Positions 34,246-45,422 of a DNA stretch of 64,000 nucleotides are shown piece by piece. Each line of letters starts with the position of its first letter. Position 1 is the stretch's first letter. Source of the stretch: Chrysemys picta bellii (taxonomy: Eukaryota; Chordata; Testudines; Emydidae). The notes below the pieces were generated by a model. That model was not told the origin of the DNA and made no database searches. It saw only the letters and a list, made by a program, of their open reading frames with translations. Position numbers and translations under genes: made by a program. The stretch covers positions 67,903,468-67,967,467 of the forward strand of contig NC_088796.1 in NCBI RefSeq assembly GCF_011386835.1, given 5' to 3'.

Positions 34246-35135
34246 AACTAGCCTGTTCCGAGCAAGTCCAATATGTCCTCCTGCATAGTAGGAAAGACTC
34301 CACTCGTAAAACCTACCTGCAGAAGTGGAAGTGTTTCGCCCTCTGGTGCTCATGTAAGCACTTAATGCCCAATAGGGTGACCCTCCCTAACATTCTAGAC
34401 TACCTCCTGACACTAAAACAAGATGGACTTTCGCTCAGCTCCATCAAAGCGCACCTGTCAGCGCTTACCACCTTCCATGACCTATTAGAGGGTTATTCAC
34501 TCTTTACCCACCCCACCATAAAACGCTTTCTCACAGGTCTGCAAAATCTCTACCCTGAAATTTACCCAACGGCGGCTGCATGGAATCTTAACCTCGTTCT
34601 TCACGCTTTCATGAAACCTCCATTCGAGCCCTTGGCTACCTCCTCTCATCTCCATATGTCCATGAAGGTGGCTTTCTTAGTTGCCATAACGTCGGCAAGG
34701 AGAGTAAGTGAAATGAGCGCCCTGATGGCCCACCCTCCCTACACAATCTTCTCCTTTTATTTAGACAGGACTAAACCATTTCATAAGTCCCCATGACTCT
34801 TTGTTTCCATTACCGAAAGATTGAAAGGTATGGCTATCTCTAAACAACGTCTGTCCAAGTGGATCTCTGACTGCATCAGATCCTGTTACCGCGCACAAAA
34901 TCTTCAACCACCCGAAGGCATTAGAACTCATTCCACTCAAGCTATGTCGACATCTGTTGCCTTCCTACACAGCGTTCCCATTCCTGACATCTGCAAAGTG
35001 GCTACATGGTCATCTGAACGCACGTTTGCAAAACACTATGCTCTCACGCAAGACACCACAGCAGACACCATAGTAGGCCATACAGTACTATCTGCAGTAC
35101 TCACTGCCGCATCTCCAAAGTCCCACCAACCATAG
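34246..35135 (+). pseudogene. DIRS tyrosine recombinase (copy D)
   Basis: One frame, broken only by a TGA at 34794-34796. It would join the circular or linear DIRS DNA into the genome by strand exchange through a phosphotyrosine. The N-terminal core-binding part is EQVQYVLLHSRKDSTRKTYL, then WCSCKHLMP and SLSSIKAHLSALTTFHDLL. The catalytic part has ITSARRVSEMSAL (first catalytic Arg, about 34698-34703), GIRTHSTQAMSTSVAFL (the HxxR box, in which the Arg position is Gln, codon CAA at 34938-34940), and FAKHYAL (nucleophile Tyr, TAT at 35037-35039). CAA can arise from CGA by a CpG-type transition. The lost Arg and the TGA both argue that it is inactive. Confidence 0.9.
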
Positions 35136-35194
35136 TGGGTACTGCTACACATTCACCTAGAGTAGAGCACCTACAGGGACAGCACTCGAAGAAG

Positions 35195-35515
35195 AAGAGA
35201 GTTATTCACCTTGCAGTAACTGAAGTTCTTTGATATGTGTGTCCCTGTGGGTGTTCCACTCCCTGCCCTCCTCCCCTCTACTTTGGAGTACTAGTATGAT
35301 TCTCCACGGTAGAGAAGGAACTGAGGAGGGTGCGGGGCGCACGCACTCAGGAAGATTCCAACGAGACGGGAGATACCAACTGAGTGCGTGCGCCCCGACC
35401 AGGCACTGCTACCAAAAATCTCCGATCAACGGCACCGGGACGCACCGTCACCTAGAGTGGAGTACCCACAGGGACACACATCTCGGAGAACTTCAGTTAC
35501 TGTAAGGTGAGTAAC
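35195..35515 (+). repeat. Palindromic 3' terminal region of DIRS copy D
   Basis: The left arm TTACTTCAC-like block, TTATTCACCTTGCAGTAACTGAAGTTC, then GTGTGTCCCTGTGGGTG (35201-35256) is matched in reverse by CACAGGGACACACATC (35468-35483), then AACTTCAGTTACTGTAAGGTGAGTAA (35490-35515). The centre has a shorter inverted pair (GCGCACGCACTCAG against CTGAGTGCGTGCGCC). Such inverted ends belong to DIRS terminal repeats. Confidence 0.85.
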
Positions 35516-35689
35516 TTTCTCTTTTGGGTGGTTGTCCAAACTATTTGCTTTTATCTCATAGCCACAAGACTGAGAGCAAGTTTTTTAGTACTGTAAACAA
35601 AAGAAGATTTGACATTCATAAGAATAATCAGAGCATCTACAATTAGAATTTTTTCAAAAATTCTTTACACGTGTATTTAAATTCTCATA

Positions 35690-35855
35690 TGTCCGGGCAG
35701 TAACCAACCTCTAAATGGCCATGGTTAGGAAGAAACATCCCCTGTAGGCAAGTTATTCCATAATTGTCCAAGGGTTTCTTGGGCCTTCCTTTGATGTAGC
35801 TGGTGCAGGTTACTGGACTAGATGAACCATTGTTCTGATCTGATAGAGTAGTTCC
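35690..35855 (+). mobile_element. CR1 3'-end fragment
   Basis: GGAAGAAACATCCCCTGTAGGC, TTATTCCATAATTGTCC, then GGACTAGATGAACCATTG and TTCTGATCTGATA. This matches the 3' UTR of an older CR1 subfamily. No ORF. Confidence 0.75.
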
Positions 35856-36839
35856 TGCTTGAGGTTTGCTTATCACTGTTGTATACATTTCATCCTCAAG
35901 TACAGTGCAAATGCCATCCTCTTTCCAGCAGAGAGGAGATGGACTGGAATCCTACTGGAGCCCATCAGTACTGTTCCAGGAGGCATCAGAGAGTTAGCTA
36001 GTGAGAGAAAAAGGCATTCCCTTCTGTTTCTTCTTTGCCCTGTCCCAGGGGATGAGCTTGGTGCCTCCCTCCACAACATTCTTAGCTCCTGCTGTAAAGC
36101 TAATATAAAAGCATTTGAAACATACTTGCCACAACAAATTATACTAACTTGCAAGAGGAATAGTGAAAACTTTTAAAATGGCTAAGTTTCAGGTAAGAAC
36201 TGCATTGCTAAAAAGTATGATTGTGTTCTCTGCTTTAAATGTATACTTTTATTTTAGTGGGGGTAAAAATGACAGAACAGCCAACTTGCATTATGATAGT
36301 TATGAATACTTGTGCTCCTTTTAAGTTGTTTCCAGTATCTTCCATCTATCCCTAGTGTGTTTCCTCACTCTAGATTCTGCCTTGAACTGTTGTTAAACTC
36401 CTATTTTATTGACTCATAATAGTAAAAACCAGGAATATGACAGTGCTTTAGCTCAGTATAACGAACCCACTTTAAAAACAAAAAGAATGTATTACTAACC
36501 AGCAGAAAGTCTGAATGTTAAAAATGCCTTTTCTCTTATTAATGTTTTCTTTTAAATTCAGTATCAAAGCTTTGGTTTCATTGATTTTATAATGTCTGAG
36601 TGAATGTCTTTGTCATCATGGAGGTGGACTACCTGTTCAGATGTTATCAGTTCTGTGAACAATGTTAAACTGGTATTTAATGATTCTGCATAGGAATCAA
36701 TGATGCTGTGACAGACACTTCAGTGTGCTGTAGAACAGAATAAACAAAGGACACAGAGCCCTAATTAAAAGTTAAGTCATCAACATTACCAGTGAAAGTA
36801 AAATGAAAAGTATAGGCTTGCATTTGTGAAGGCTCAAGG
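35856..36839. other. No recognised feature
   Basis: Intron-like. The 105-codon and 93-codon ORFs on opposite strands at 35859-36176 show no domain and shadow each other. Confidence 0.4.
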
Positions 36840-37215
36840 ACAGTGGCTGTGGTAGCTAGTTACTATTCCATGAAGCTATCCTAACAGCGTAACCAAGTAA
36901 TGCTATCAAGTATTGCTGTCTTTTGGAGGAGATATAAAACTGAGGTCTTAACCACTTGTGATCACGAAAATTCCCATCTCACTTTTCTTGAGTCAGAGTA
37001 TTAACTGCAGTGTCCTGGCCAGATTCCATGTTGAGTAATTACATTTCAAACAGCTAATTCCCCATGTAATTTCAGTTTGATATGATACACTTCTTCAGGT
37101 CATGTCCTTAAGTGTTCCGTAGTGCTGCTTTGAGGTTGCTAAACAGATGCCTAGAGGTGGCTGCATTTCACTGTTGGATGAAGTGTTTTATTGATAGAGA
37201 GCCATGTCATCCTCT
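36840..37215. mobile_element. Old LINE-type vertebrate repeat
   Basis: GCTGTCTTTTGGAGGAGATATAAAACTGAGGTC (36918), ACCACTTGTGATCACG (36951), then GTCCTGGCCAGATTCC (37012) and GTTGCTAAACAGATGCC (37135). This order is shared with an old 3' segment of a vertebrate LINE seen from fish to reptiles. I am unsure of the family name and strand. Confidence 0.5.
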
Positions 37216-39229
37216 TTGCTGCTAGGCACAGAGAGAATAAAATTCACACAAATCCAGCCCAGTCTGGCTGGTAAGTGCAGAAGTGTGGAGGAAGAGCTGA
37301 ACATGCATCACTGCCCTCTAGCTGTAGGTGGAAAACAGCTGCTCCATGGCAAAAGTATGGAATTAACTTGGGGACGCCAGTGGGTATTAATGCTGACAGT
37401 TTTCTCAATAGCAATTATTTTGCATCTTCTGTTGCCTTCAGAGTGAAGGGTAGTATGTAGGAACATGAGGGGAGCCATTGTTGGGTATAGTTCCTGAGTG
37501 AGTCATGTTGCCATGTTTTGGAAGAGGCACACAGGAGATGCCCCTCCTTGCAGGTGCCCTGAACTCTGGGGAGTTTCACTGCAACTCATGCAACATCCAC
37601 ATCTGCTGTCATCTTCTCAAGATTCACCCCTTTCCCAAACTGATAATGAACCAGGAAGTTTACACGATGGAATAACGTCATTTCCATCCCTTTCTGCAGA
37701 ATAGGATACTTTAGCCCACATTGTGTATATTTGTTTGATCCTTGGGACAAAAAGATTTGTACAGATATAAGTTAGCTCTGTGTGGTTTGAAAATTAGAAC
37801 ATTCATGGAAAACTGTTAATGCATTGGAAGTGTGAAGGTTGGATAGTTCATTCACAATCACAGTTTGACATAAGATGATTTTTCATGGATATAATATGTA
37901 GATTGTGTGGTTTATATGAAATAGTGAGAGAGCTAAATGAATGAAAGGCATAAGGACCTGGGGATGGGAAGTTTAGTAGTGAACTTATCAAATAAAAACT
38001 CTTCAACTCACATGACTGCAGAAAGGAAAAACCAGCCACGTAGATGAAATTGCATCTTAATATAATACCATAGAAAATAAAGTCTTATCAAACACACTGC
38101 TGAATTATTGAAATTGGACAAAGATAAGGCAAGCTTTCCTGTCTACAGAAAGGAAATATGTCAAGACAGAAAAGAAATTGAATTGCAGACCTTTGTTTCA
38201 AGGTATAAATGAATTATAGGAAAAAAAGACCTGTATTCATAACTTAGTCTTGTATTTTGTTTCAGCACAGTGAAAGCAATCATAAGAGCACAGAAAATTT
38301 ATTATGAAGTCAACTGGGATATCGCTGTTTGTATATATAAACAAAGAAAACCACATTATAGATTGAAATGGGAGTGATGAAAATTTCATCAAAAGAACAT
38401 GAAAATAACTGTTTAGATACACACAAAGCAACCACCACATCTTTGCCATTTTTAGAAATATTGGAGAGTAGAATGATTTACATACAGCTGCTACTGCTAT
38501 GGATGGTCCTAGTCCACATGAAAACGCTGTTGCTGAAGAGGCTTTGTGTAGGGGAGCAGGTCCTGTGCACTGCAACTTTCTTGCTCTGCTGGTTCTGACG
38601 TACTTGCAGCTCCACAGTTTGCTTCTCTGGCATTATTATCCTTGTGACTACCTGTCCTCTCAGCCCTGCCACTCCTGTGCCTCTCAGCACAGCTGTGACA
38701 GAGATGGTCTTTACTAGGGGTGGGGGGGGGGGAGGAATTAGTTAAAACGTGGCAACTAACATGAGGTAAAATCCTGGTGAAAATAAGGTGATGTGTAGTT
38801 TTAACATGTGCTTGTAGGTCAAAGTAAAGACTAGAAGCAGAGCCTAGTCCTGCTGATCAGTCCCAGATTAACCAGTGTGGACTTGGTGCACTTGTACCGG
38901 CTCCCATCTCAGGGGGCCCTTGACCACTAGGGGGAAAAAATCGGAATGATGCTACGACACATGCACCAAGTCTCAGAGCCAATCATGGGGGAGGAAGGGG
39001 CAATTTCTATAGTGCATGGGGCCCCAACATTCTTTAATCCAACACTGCTGCTAACACAGTTTAAAATTTACAAGTGCCTTGTCTTCATTGTGATTTTTAC
39101 CTTGTCAATTTCCTTGTGCTAAGACATAGTAAGAACCCACCTTCTTCCTAGTGAGGCTCTTAGAAGCAGCTCTCCACTGCCAATCTTTTACAACAAGGCT
39201 AGAATCATCTTTTACCCTCTTGTACATAG
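37216..39229. other. Mostly unrecognised
   Basis: 38845-39045 has a repeat-like CAGATTAACCAGTGTGGAC start and TTCTTTAATCCAACACTG end that could be a degraded TIR element. 38720-38732 is a G-run. ORFs at 38237-38717 overlap on both strands and have no domain. Confidence 0.35.
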
Positions 39230-39334
39230 TATTGCCAACCTCAGGTGTTGAGTCAGGCACTCCAAAAATCATGAGATTGTCTTAAAAACTGTAAAACTTT
39301 TAAGAACTAATAATAAATACGAGGGCATCTTATT
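39230..39334. repeat. Unclassified repeat, left part (split by DIRS terminus)
   Basis: It begins TATTGCCAACCTCAGGTG, then AAAAATCATGAGATTGTC. Its apparent continuation is at 39640-39765, on the other side of the DIRS piece. Confidence 0.4.
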
Positions 39335-39618
39335 TACATTGTTCCAGTGCTTGTCCCAATGGGTAGTGCACTTCAGGTTCTGCATGCACCCAGGACTAGA
39401 GAATTCTTCCTAGCAGTGTCCGTTCAGTGCATGCATGCACCCCCACTCTACTCACGTTCCACTCTAAAGGTATACAGGGGGCTGCCACACTGCTGCTGTT
39501 TCAGTTCCTTCTCACTGCTATCTCGGATCCCATCTTATGACCTTGTGATTGAGAAGTCCACTACACACAGGGAAAATGCATCTCAAAAATTACTACAAGG
39601 TGAGTAATCATTCCTTTT
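39335..39618 (+). mobile_element. DIRS terminal fragment
   Basis: GCATGCATGCACCCCCACTC, TTTCAGTTCCTTCTCACTGC, then TCCACTACACACAGGG and AATTACTACAAGGTGAGTAATC. This is the same end type as copy D (TTACTGTAAGGTGAGTAA). Central element sequence is absent, so it is a lone terminus or a heavily deleted copy. Confidence 0.65.
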
Positions 39619-39639
39619 GTAGTATGAAAGTTACACTCA

Positions 39640-39765
39640 GGTCATGCTCAGGCTTTTCTCCACAAACATCTAGGCTAGAAACTTCTTTTAAAATTAAAAC
39701 TCAGATTCTCATTTAATCATTTGACTTTAGGAGCTGGGGCTTTATGTAAAATTCCAAATATGAGA
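39640..39765. repeat. Unclassified repeat, right part
   Basis: TTCTCCACAAACATCTAGGCTAGAAACTTC and TAATCATTTGACTTTAGGAGCTGGGGC. It appears to continue the repeat begun at 39230, giving a nested structure. Confidence 0.4.
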
Positions 39766-40345
39766 GTTGCAACAAAATTATGAACTTGGCAAACCCTATA
39801 CTGGTAGAACTCCTACTTCCACCTAGCACTTGCGGGACACAACTTTTGCCTCTTGGAAATCAGTGGGGGTTATTCATATTCTGTGAGGAAGATCTGGAGA
39901 GGGAAGCGAGAGAGTTGGGCTCTGGAGCACAAAAGGGATATGAGAGTTATGTGGGGGGCCTCTAACGTCCTAAGATCAGCACCATGACTGCACATACAAC
40001 TGAGTAATGTATCCATTCTCTATCACAAGATCTTTGTAAATATAGGTATATTCTACTGTAATTATGTTTGTTCATTAGCAGCTGAGCAGTCTTCAAACTA
40101 TACAAATTAACACAATCCTGAGTCTTATTACAGCAGTAAATGAATAGAAATTATTGTGCACTGCTGATATAAACCTGTATGCACTTTTTATTTCTTAATT
40201 TAGGTCCAAATCTATGTGTCTATAAAAGCATGCGCTATAACAAACTATTATAGAAAAACTGTTTTATACCTCTTTGTATACAGTAGTTAAGTAAACTTTT
40301 TTGTTTCATTTATTTTGTACTTGTACAATTTAACATAGTTAGCAT
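39766..40345. other. No recognised feature
   Basis: Intron-like, AT-rich. No signature. Confidence 0.4.
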
Positions 40346-40766
40346 TTGCACGAAGACTTATGAGGAGAGGCTGAGGGAACTGGGCTTATTTAGTCTGCAG
40401 AAGAGAAGAGTGAGGGGGGATTTGATAGTAACCTTCAACTACCTGAAGGGGGGTTCCAAAGAGGACGGAGCTAGGCTGTTCTCAGTGGTGGCAGATGACA
40501 GAACAAGAAGCAATGGTCTCAAGTTGCAGTGGGGGAGGTCTAGGTTGGATATTAGGAAAAACTATTTAACTAGGAGAGTGGTGAAGCACTGGAATGGGTT
40601 ACCTAGGGAGGTGATAGAATCTCCATCCTTTGAGGTTTTTAAGGCCCGGCTTGACAAAGCCCTGGTTGGGATGATTTAGTTGGGGTTGGTCCTGCTTTGA
40701 GCAGAGGGTTGGACTAGATGACCTCCTGAGGTCTCTTCCAACCCTAATCTTCTATGACTCTATGAA
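40346..40766 (+). mobile_element. Young CR1 LINE 3' end
   Basis: The ORF2 C-terminus is clean: [22 protein letters not shown] residues from 40358, then an 89-codon open run at 40410-40679 ([59 protein letters not shown], ending GMI). The 3' UTR ends GGTCTCTTCCAACCCTAATC then TTCTATGACTCTATG. No stop or indel is seen over the coding 3' end. It is the least decayed CR1 here. Confidence 0.95.
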
Positions 40767-42424
40767 AGAGGGTGGCACTAGAATATGAGACACTTGCATA
40801 CCATAAACATATAATCCCAAATTGTGAGAATCTCTTGCTTGGTCACACACGGATGCAGCGGACTGCAAGTAACCTCTGATGTGACTGTGCAAGAGTCTCC
40901 CACAGTACAGTCTCTTCGCTCTGGGAAGCTCATGCTCCTCCCAGGGAACATCATGTTAAAAATGGAAGTGCAGGGCTTTGGATGCCCTCCCTACCTCCAT
41001 TCTGCATCAGCCCACACAACAGGTAGAGCATCAACTGAAGCAATCAGCTCTATACTAAAGGGGCAGACAGATCATCCTTTGCACTATGTGCACAGAGCAG
41101 TCCTGGAGAGATTGTACAATTTCTGCAGTTCTTTCTGGGAGAATATAGTTTTACATTGCCTCCTACTCAGACCCAAGGCATAAATAGCACAATTTACCTC
41201 CTATGCAGTAAGGCATTTATAGAGGAAGAGAGAATCGGGAACAAAATGATAGTCAAAAGTAAGTTTTGTAGGAGGGATGAAGCAGGAGCAAAGACTACAA
41301 GTGTACATGTACATACAGGATTAGAATTTTAAATTTGGTGTGCACAATTGCACACATACATTTATTCACTATTTGTGATGTTAAACATGACGTTATATTT
41401 ATTATTATTATTTGGGGACATTTTGATAAGTACTTAGAATCCTCTTCCCAAAATATAGTAAATGCAGTATGTACTACACAGAGCAGTGAAGCTGTTTAAT
41501 TATTTTTTAGTTAATTTTTACATGCACAGTATTTTTTTTTTTAAGAAAAATCGCTTGATTGTTCCCTGTCCAGATGATTGGCAGGAATACTGTAACATGA
41601 TCAATAAACCTAAAATGTATAATTAAACATTATAACCCAAGGAAAATGACTTTTTAGTAGATAAGGTGCTTAACCTTTATTTTTTTAAAATAATTCATAG
41701 GTCTTACTGTACTTTAATACAATACTTGTTCTCTTAAATTCTGTACTGTTTTAAGGCAAAACAACTTTTCTCAATTCCATTTTGCTGAGCACTAGACAGG
41801 ACTTTTTTTTTAATCAAAGTATTGAAAAATAGAAGAAAAAACTAGTTTTAGTATTGATGTTATTTGGTACACTGAGTGTCTACTGTACCAGGGGCTTGTG
41901 TTGTGTCTTCAGATTTCTGTTTAGAATTAGAATATAGTTTTTAAAAATGGAGTCTCATTTTGTTATTTACCAATTCAAGTTTCTAGTTAGATTTGACTAT
42001 AGTGTGAATTTAAAGTAATTTAAACATTTAGGCTTCATACATTTTGTGTATTTTTCCACTTCTTTATTTTTGATCTACGTATTATTTATTTATAATACAT
42101 AATTATACCAATTTTTACCAATACTTTCTTAAAACTTTTTGTGCACGAGAATAGAGTCACTGAGATCCTCTATATCATTTCACAGGATTGCTGAATGCTA
42201 TCCAAACACAATATACTTTTATCCTACAAATGGAGACTACAGATTTCATAAAAGTATAAAGTTGCCAGCTTAATCACAATGATGCAGAGTAGTTTTTTGG
42301 GGTGCATTTATGATAAGGCTATTTTTTATGTTGTTCGCTTGGTACTGAAAATAACAAATTTTTATTTTTAGCATTAGTTTTACACAGCTAATTTAGAACT
42401 TTGCTCTTATGACACTCCTCTCAT
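40767..42424. other. No recognised feature
   Basis: AT-rich intron. The 119-codon ORF at 40824-41183 has no domain and no splice context that I can support. Confidence 0.4.
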
Positions 42425-42615
42425 CTGATAATCTCAAAGCACTTTACAAACAATATTTAGACCTTAATACTACCCTGTGAGGTAGGTGATATTCTGCTCA
42501 TTTTACAGTGGGGGGGGGGCGCGGAATCAAGACACAGAGAAGTTACGTGACTTCTTTGGCACAGCCAAATAGACTGTCAGTGGCAGAGTCAAGATACAGG
42601 TTCTGAGAGTCAATT
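42425..42615 (-). mobile_element. MIR-like CORE-SINE remnant
   Basis: Read as given: CAAAGCACTTTACAAAC, CCCTGTGAGGTAGGTGATATT, CATTTTACAG, then ACACAGAGAAGTTACGTGACTT and GTCAGTGGCAGAGTC. This is the reverse complement of MIR-type order (tRNA-related end at higher coordinates), so the sense is minus. A G-run and CG-rich insert lie at 42510-42522. Confidence 0.75.
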
Positions 42616-43395
42616 GACTTAGATTTTTTTTCTGTAGTGTCTAAGGGTACTGCCAAAATACTCATGTATTTTTGTAACCCAGTCCATTTTTACCTGAGAA
42701 AACGAGGATTCGTGCTAGTTATTCAAAGATATTACTCTAAAAGAACTGCTTGAAGTTGCATGCAATGTTGTCTCATTAGTATTCATTTTATAGTTAACTA
42801 CCATAGTATGAAGGTGAAAACGAATCTTGAAGCACAATGGAAGCAAGTGAAAGGAGAGGACTGGGAAAGAAAGGTTTCTGAACTGTGCTGCAGACTCTCT
42901 AATATTCATATTTCCAATCCATTCTTGGATCTGCAGCAGCACACAAATAGCAGGAGATATCTGGTACAGGAGTGCTTTGATTTATCTAGCTATCAATCCT
43001 TTGGAAGTTGCCTACAGTTGTTGCACAGAGGAAGTGTACATAACCCATTAGCACTAATCCTCCCACGCAACAGTTTCACTAGTTGACTTCCAACCCCTTC
43101 TCTAAAGCTGGGTCAGAGATTGTTTTATTCAAATTAAATGTGCATAGGAGGTAGCATAATCCTACCTGTTTCCACACTGAATGCTTACTGCATATTGTTT
43201 GTTATAACAGTGTTGGGCTACTTACTATTTACTATTACTAGGAAAGAGGAAGAAACTGCTTAGTGGCTATTAGTGTTCTTTAATAGCATGATTGATTTCC
43301 TCCATGAGGCAGTGTGTACTAATAGTAGGTTGTTCTTCATGGGTAGGTTTTAATAGGTGGGACTGCCATTTGGTTCATTCCAAAGTCTCTTAGAA
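42616..43395. other. No recognised feature
   Basis: Intron-like. The 108-codon ORF at 42760-43086 has no domain. Confidence 0.4.
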
Positions 43396-43479
43396 GTTTC
43401 AGAGTAGCAGCCGTGTTAGTCTGTATCCGCAAAAAGAACAGGAGTACTTGTGGCACCTTAGAGACTAACAAATTTATTA

Positions 43480-43517
43480 GAGCATAAGCTTTCGTGGACT
43501 ACAGCCCACTTCTTCGG
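43480..43517 (-). ncRNA. Hammerhead-ribozyme-like motif, left arm
   Basis: Minus-strand copy of the motif described at 45624-45661. The core CCGAAGA comes from TCTTCGG at 43511-43517, stem II from GTGGACTACAGCCCAC, and the inner end is the GAAAGCTTATGCTC block. Stem II differs slightly from the right arm because the two arms have diverged. Confidence 0.5.
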
Positions 43518-43548
43518 ATGCATACAGAGTGGAATAAATATTGAGGAG

Positions 43549-43575
<27 letters not shown>
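43549..43575. repeat. (AT)n microsatellite inside PLE arm
   Basis: About 13 AT repeats. The right arm has only a short GTATATATATC at the matching place (45583-45592), so the tract expanded after the arms formed, or contracted in the right arm. Confidence 0.95.
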
Positions 43576-43579
<4 letters not shown>

Positions 43580-43804
43580 CACACATACAGAGAGCATAAA
43601 CAGGTGGGAGTTGTCTTACCAATTCTGAGAGACCAATTAAGTAAGAGAAAAAAAGACTTTTGAAGTGATAATCAAGGTAGACCAGTACAGACAGTTTGAT
43701 AAGAAGTGTGAGAATACTTACAAGGGGAGATAGATTCAATGTTTGTAATGGCTCAGCCATTCCCAGTCCTTATTCAATCCTTTGTTGATTGTGTCTAGTT
43801 TGCA

Positions 43805-44610
43805 AACTCCCTGACAAAGCACAGGAACAAATCTGTGCAGACACATGCCTAGAACCCCGACCAGGGGTATTCTATTTGCTACCCAAGATCCATAAACTTG
43901 GAAATCCTGGACGCCCCATCATCTCAGGCATTGGCACCCTAACATCAGGCTTGTCTGGTTATGTGGACTCTCTCCTCAGACCCTACGCTACCAGCACTCC
44001 CAGCTATCTTCGAGACACCACTGACTTCCTGAGGAAACTACAATCCATCGGTGATCTTCCAGAAAACACCATCCTGGCCACTATGGACGTAGAAGCCCTC
44101 TACACCAATATTCCACACAAAGATGGACTACAAGCTATCAGGAACAGTATCCCCGATAATGTCACAGCTAACCTGGTGGCTGAACTTTGTGATTTTGTCC
44201 TCACCCACAACTATTTCACATTTGGGGACAATATATACCTTCAAGTCAGCAGCACTGCTATGGGTACCCACATGGCCCCACAATATGCCAACATTTTTAT
44301 GGCTGACTTAGAACAACGCTTCCTTAGCTCTCGTCCCCTAACGCCCCTACTCTACTTGCGCTACATTGATGACATCTTCATCATCTGGACTCATGGACAA
44401 GAAGCCCTTGAGGAATTTCACCATGATTTCAATAATTTCCATCCCACCATCAACCTCAGCCTAGATCAATCCACACAAGCGGTCCATTTCCTGGACACTA
44501 CTGTGCTAATAAGCGATGGTCACATAAATACCACCGCTACACTTACCTACATGCCTCCAGCTTCCATCCAGGACACACCACACGATCCATTGTCTACAGC
44601 CAAGCTCTAA
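43805..44610 (+). pseudogene. PLE reverse transcriptase, N-terminally truncated
   Basis: An open frame from 43789 (its first five codons lie in the inverted arm). It starts at the RT itself: RPGVFYLLPKIHKLGNPGRP, PIISGIGTLTSGLSGYVD, TILATMDVEALYTNIPH (motif A Asp), STAMGTHMAPQYANIFMADL (motif B), LRYIDDIFIIW with YIDD (44362-44373), then NFHPTINLSL and VHFLDTTVLI. The order is that of Penelope-like RTs, which are related to telomerase RT. The N-terminal domain before the RT is absent. The frame shifts before the TAA at 44608-44610; the downstream endonuclease continues in another frame. Confidence 0.93.
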
Positions 44611-45422
44611 GATATAACCTCATTTGCTCCAATCCCTCAGATAGAGACAAGCACCTACAAGATCTCTATCAAGCATTCTTAAAACTACAATACCCACCTG
44701 CTGAAGTGAAAAAACAGATTGACAGAGCCAGACGAGTACCCAGAAGTCACCTCCTACAAGACAGGCCCAACAAAGAAAATAACAGAACACCACTAGCTGT
44801 CACCTTCAGCCCCCAACTAAAACCTCTCCAGCGCATCATCAGAGATCTACAACCTATCCTGAAAGATGATCCTTTACTCTCACAGATCTTGGGAGACAGA
44901 CCTGTCCTCGCTTACAGACAACCCCCCAACCTAAAGCAAATACTCACCAGCAACCACACATCACTGAACAAAACCACTGACCCAGGAACCTATCCTTGTA
45001 ACAAAGCCCGATGCCAACTCTGTCCACATATCTATTCAAGTGACATCATCATAGGACCTAATCACATCAGCCATACCATCAGGGGCTCATTCACCTGCAC
45101 ATCTACCAATGTGATATATGCCATCATGTGCCAGCAATGCCCCTCTGCCATGTACATTGGCCAAACCGGACAGTCTCTACGCAAAAGAATTAATGGACAC
45201 AAATCTGACATCAGGAATCATAATACTCAAAAACCAGTGGGAGAACACTTTAACCTGTCTGGTCATTCAATGACAGACCTGCGGGTGGCTATATTACAAC
45301 AGAAAAACTTCAAAAACAGACTCCAAAGAGAGACTGCTGAGCTGGAATTGATATGCAAACTAGACACAATCATCAAAGGATTGAATAAGGACTGGGAATG
45401 GCTGAGCCATTACAAACATTGA
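44610..45422 (+). pseudogene. PLE GIY-YIG endonuclease, frameshifted from RT
   Basis: Continues the RT in a different frame: RYNLICSNPSDRDKHLQDLY from 44610, open from 44706 to the TGA at 45420-45422. Domains are a linker with KQIDRARRVPRSHLLQ, a Cys-rich finger CNKARCQLC (about 44999-45025), then the GIY-YIG nuclease: NVIYAIMCQQCPSAMYIGQ (IY...YIG), TGQSLRKRINGHKSDI (conserved Arg and His), VGEHFNLSGHS and a Glu-containing RLQRETAELELICKLDTI. It would nick target DNA to prime reverse transcription. Key residues are present; only the upstream frameshift is visible damage. The last ~20 residues are duplicated in inverted orientation in the left arm. Confidence 0.93.

Larger units (their letters stand above)
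31694..35515 (+). mobile_element. DIRS retrotransposon copy D, gag end to 3' terminus
   Basis: This is the most complete DIRS in the window. In order it has the gag C-terminus (31694-32021), RT (31942-33120), RNase H (33120-33380), a linker (33390-33935), a tyrosine recombinase (34246-35135) and the palindromic 3' terminal region (35195-35515). DIRS elements integrate with a tyrosine recombinase instead of a DDE integrase and have complex terminal repeats. The 5' part is missing at the CR1 scrap. A hAT MITE interrupts it at 33939-34245. Frames change several times, but stops are few, so it is a fairly young dead copy. Confidence 0.92.
43396..43804 (-). repeat. PLE left inverted arm
   Basis: 409 bp beginning GTTTCAGAGTAGCAGCCGTG and ending at TGTGTCTAGTTTGCA. 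It is near-identical in reverse to 45354-45748 and about 14 bp longer, mainly because of the (AT)n tract at 43549-43575. On the minus strand it carries the end of the endonuclease frame and the hammerhead-like motif. Confidence 0.93.

Noticed and set aside
40824..41183. 119-codon ORF in unique-looking DNA.
   Set aside because: No domain, no splice or promoter context, unremarkable composition.
43458..43760. ORF of 100 codons on the minus strand at the PLE left arm, with a twin at 45398-45664.
   Set aside because: Both are translations of the inverted 3' arms (3' UTR and the alternative frame of the endonuclease end), not a separate gene.
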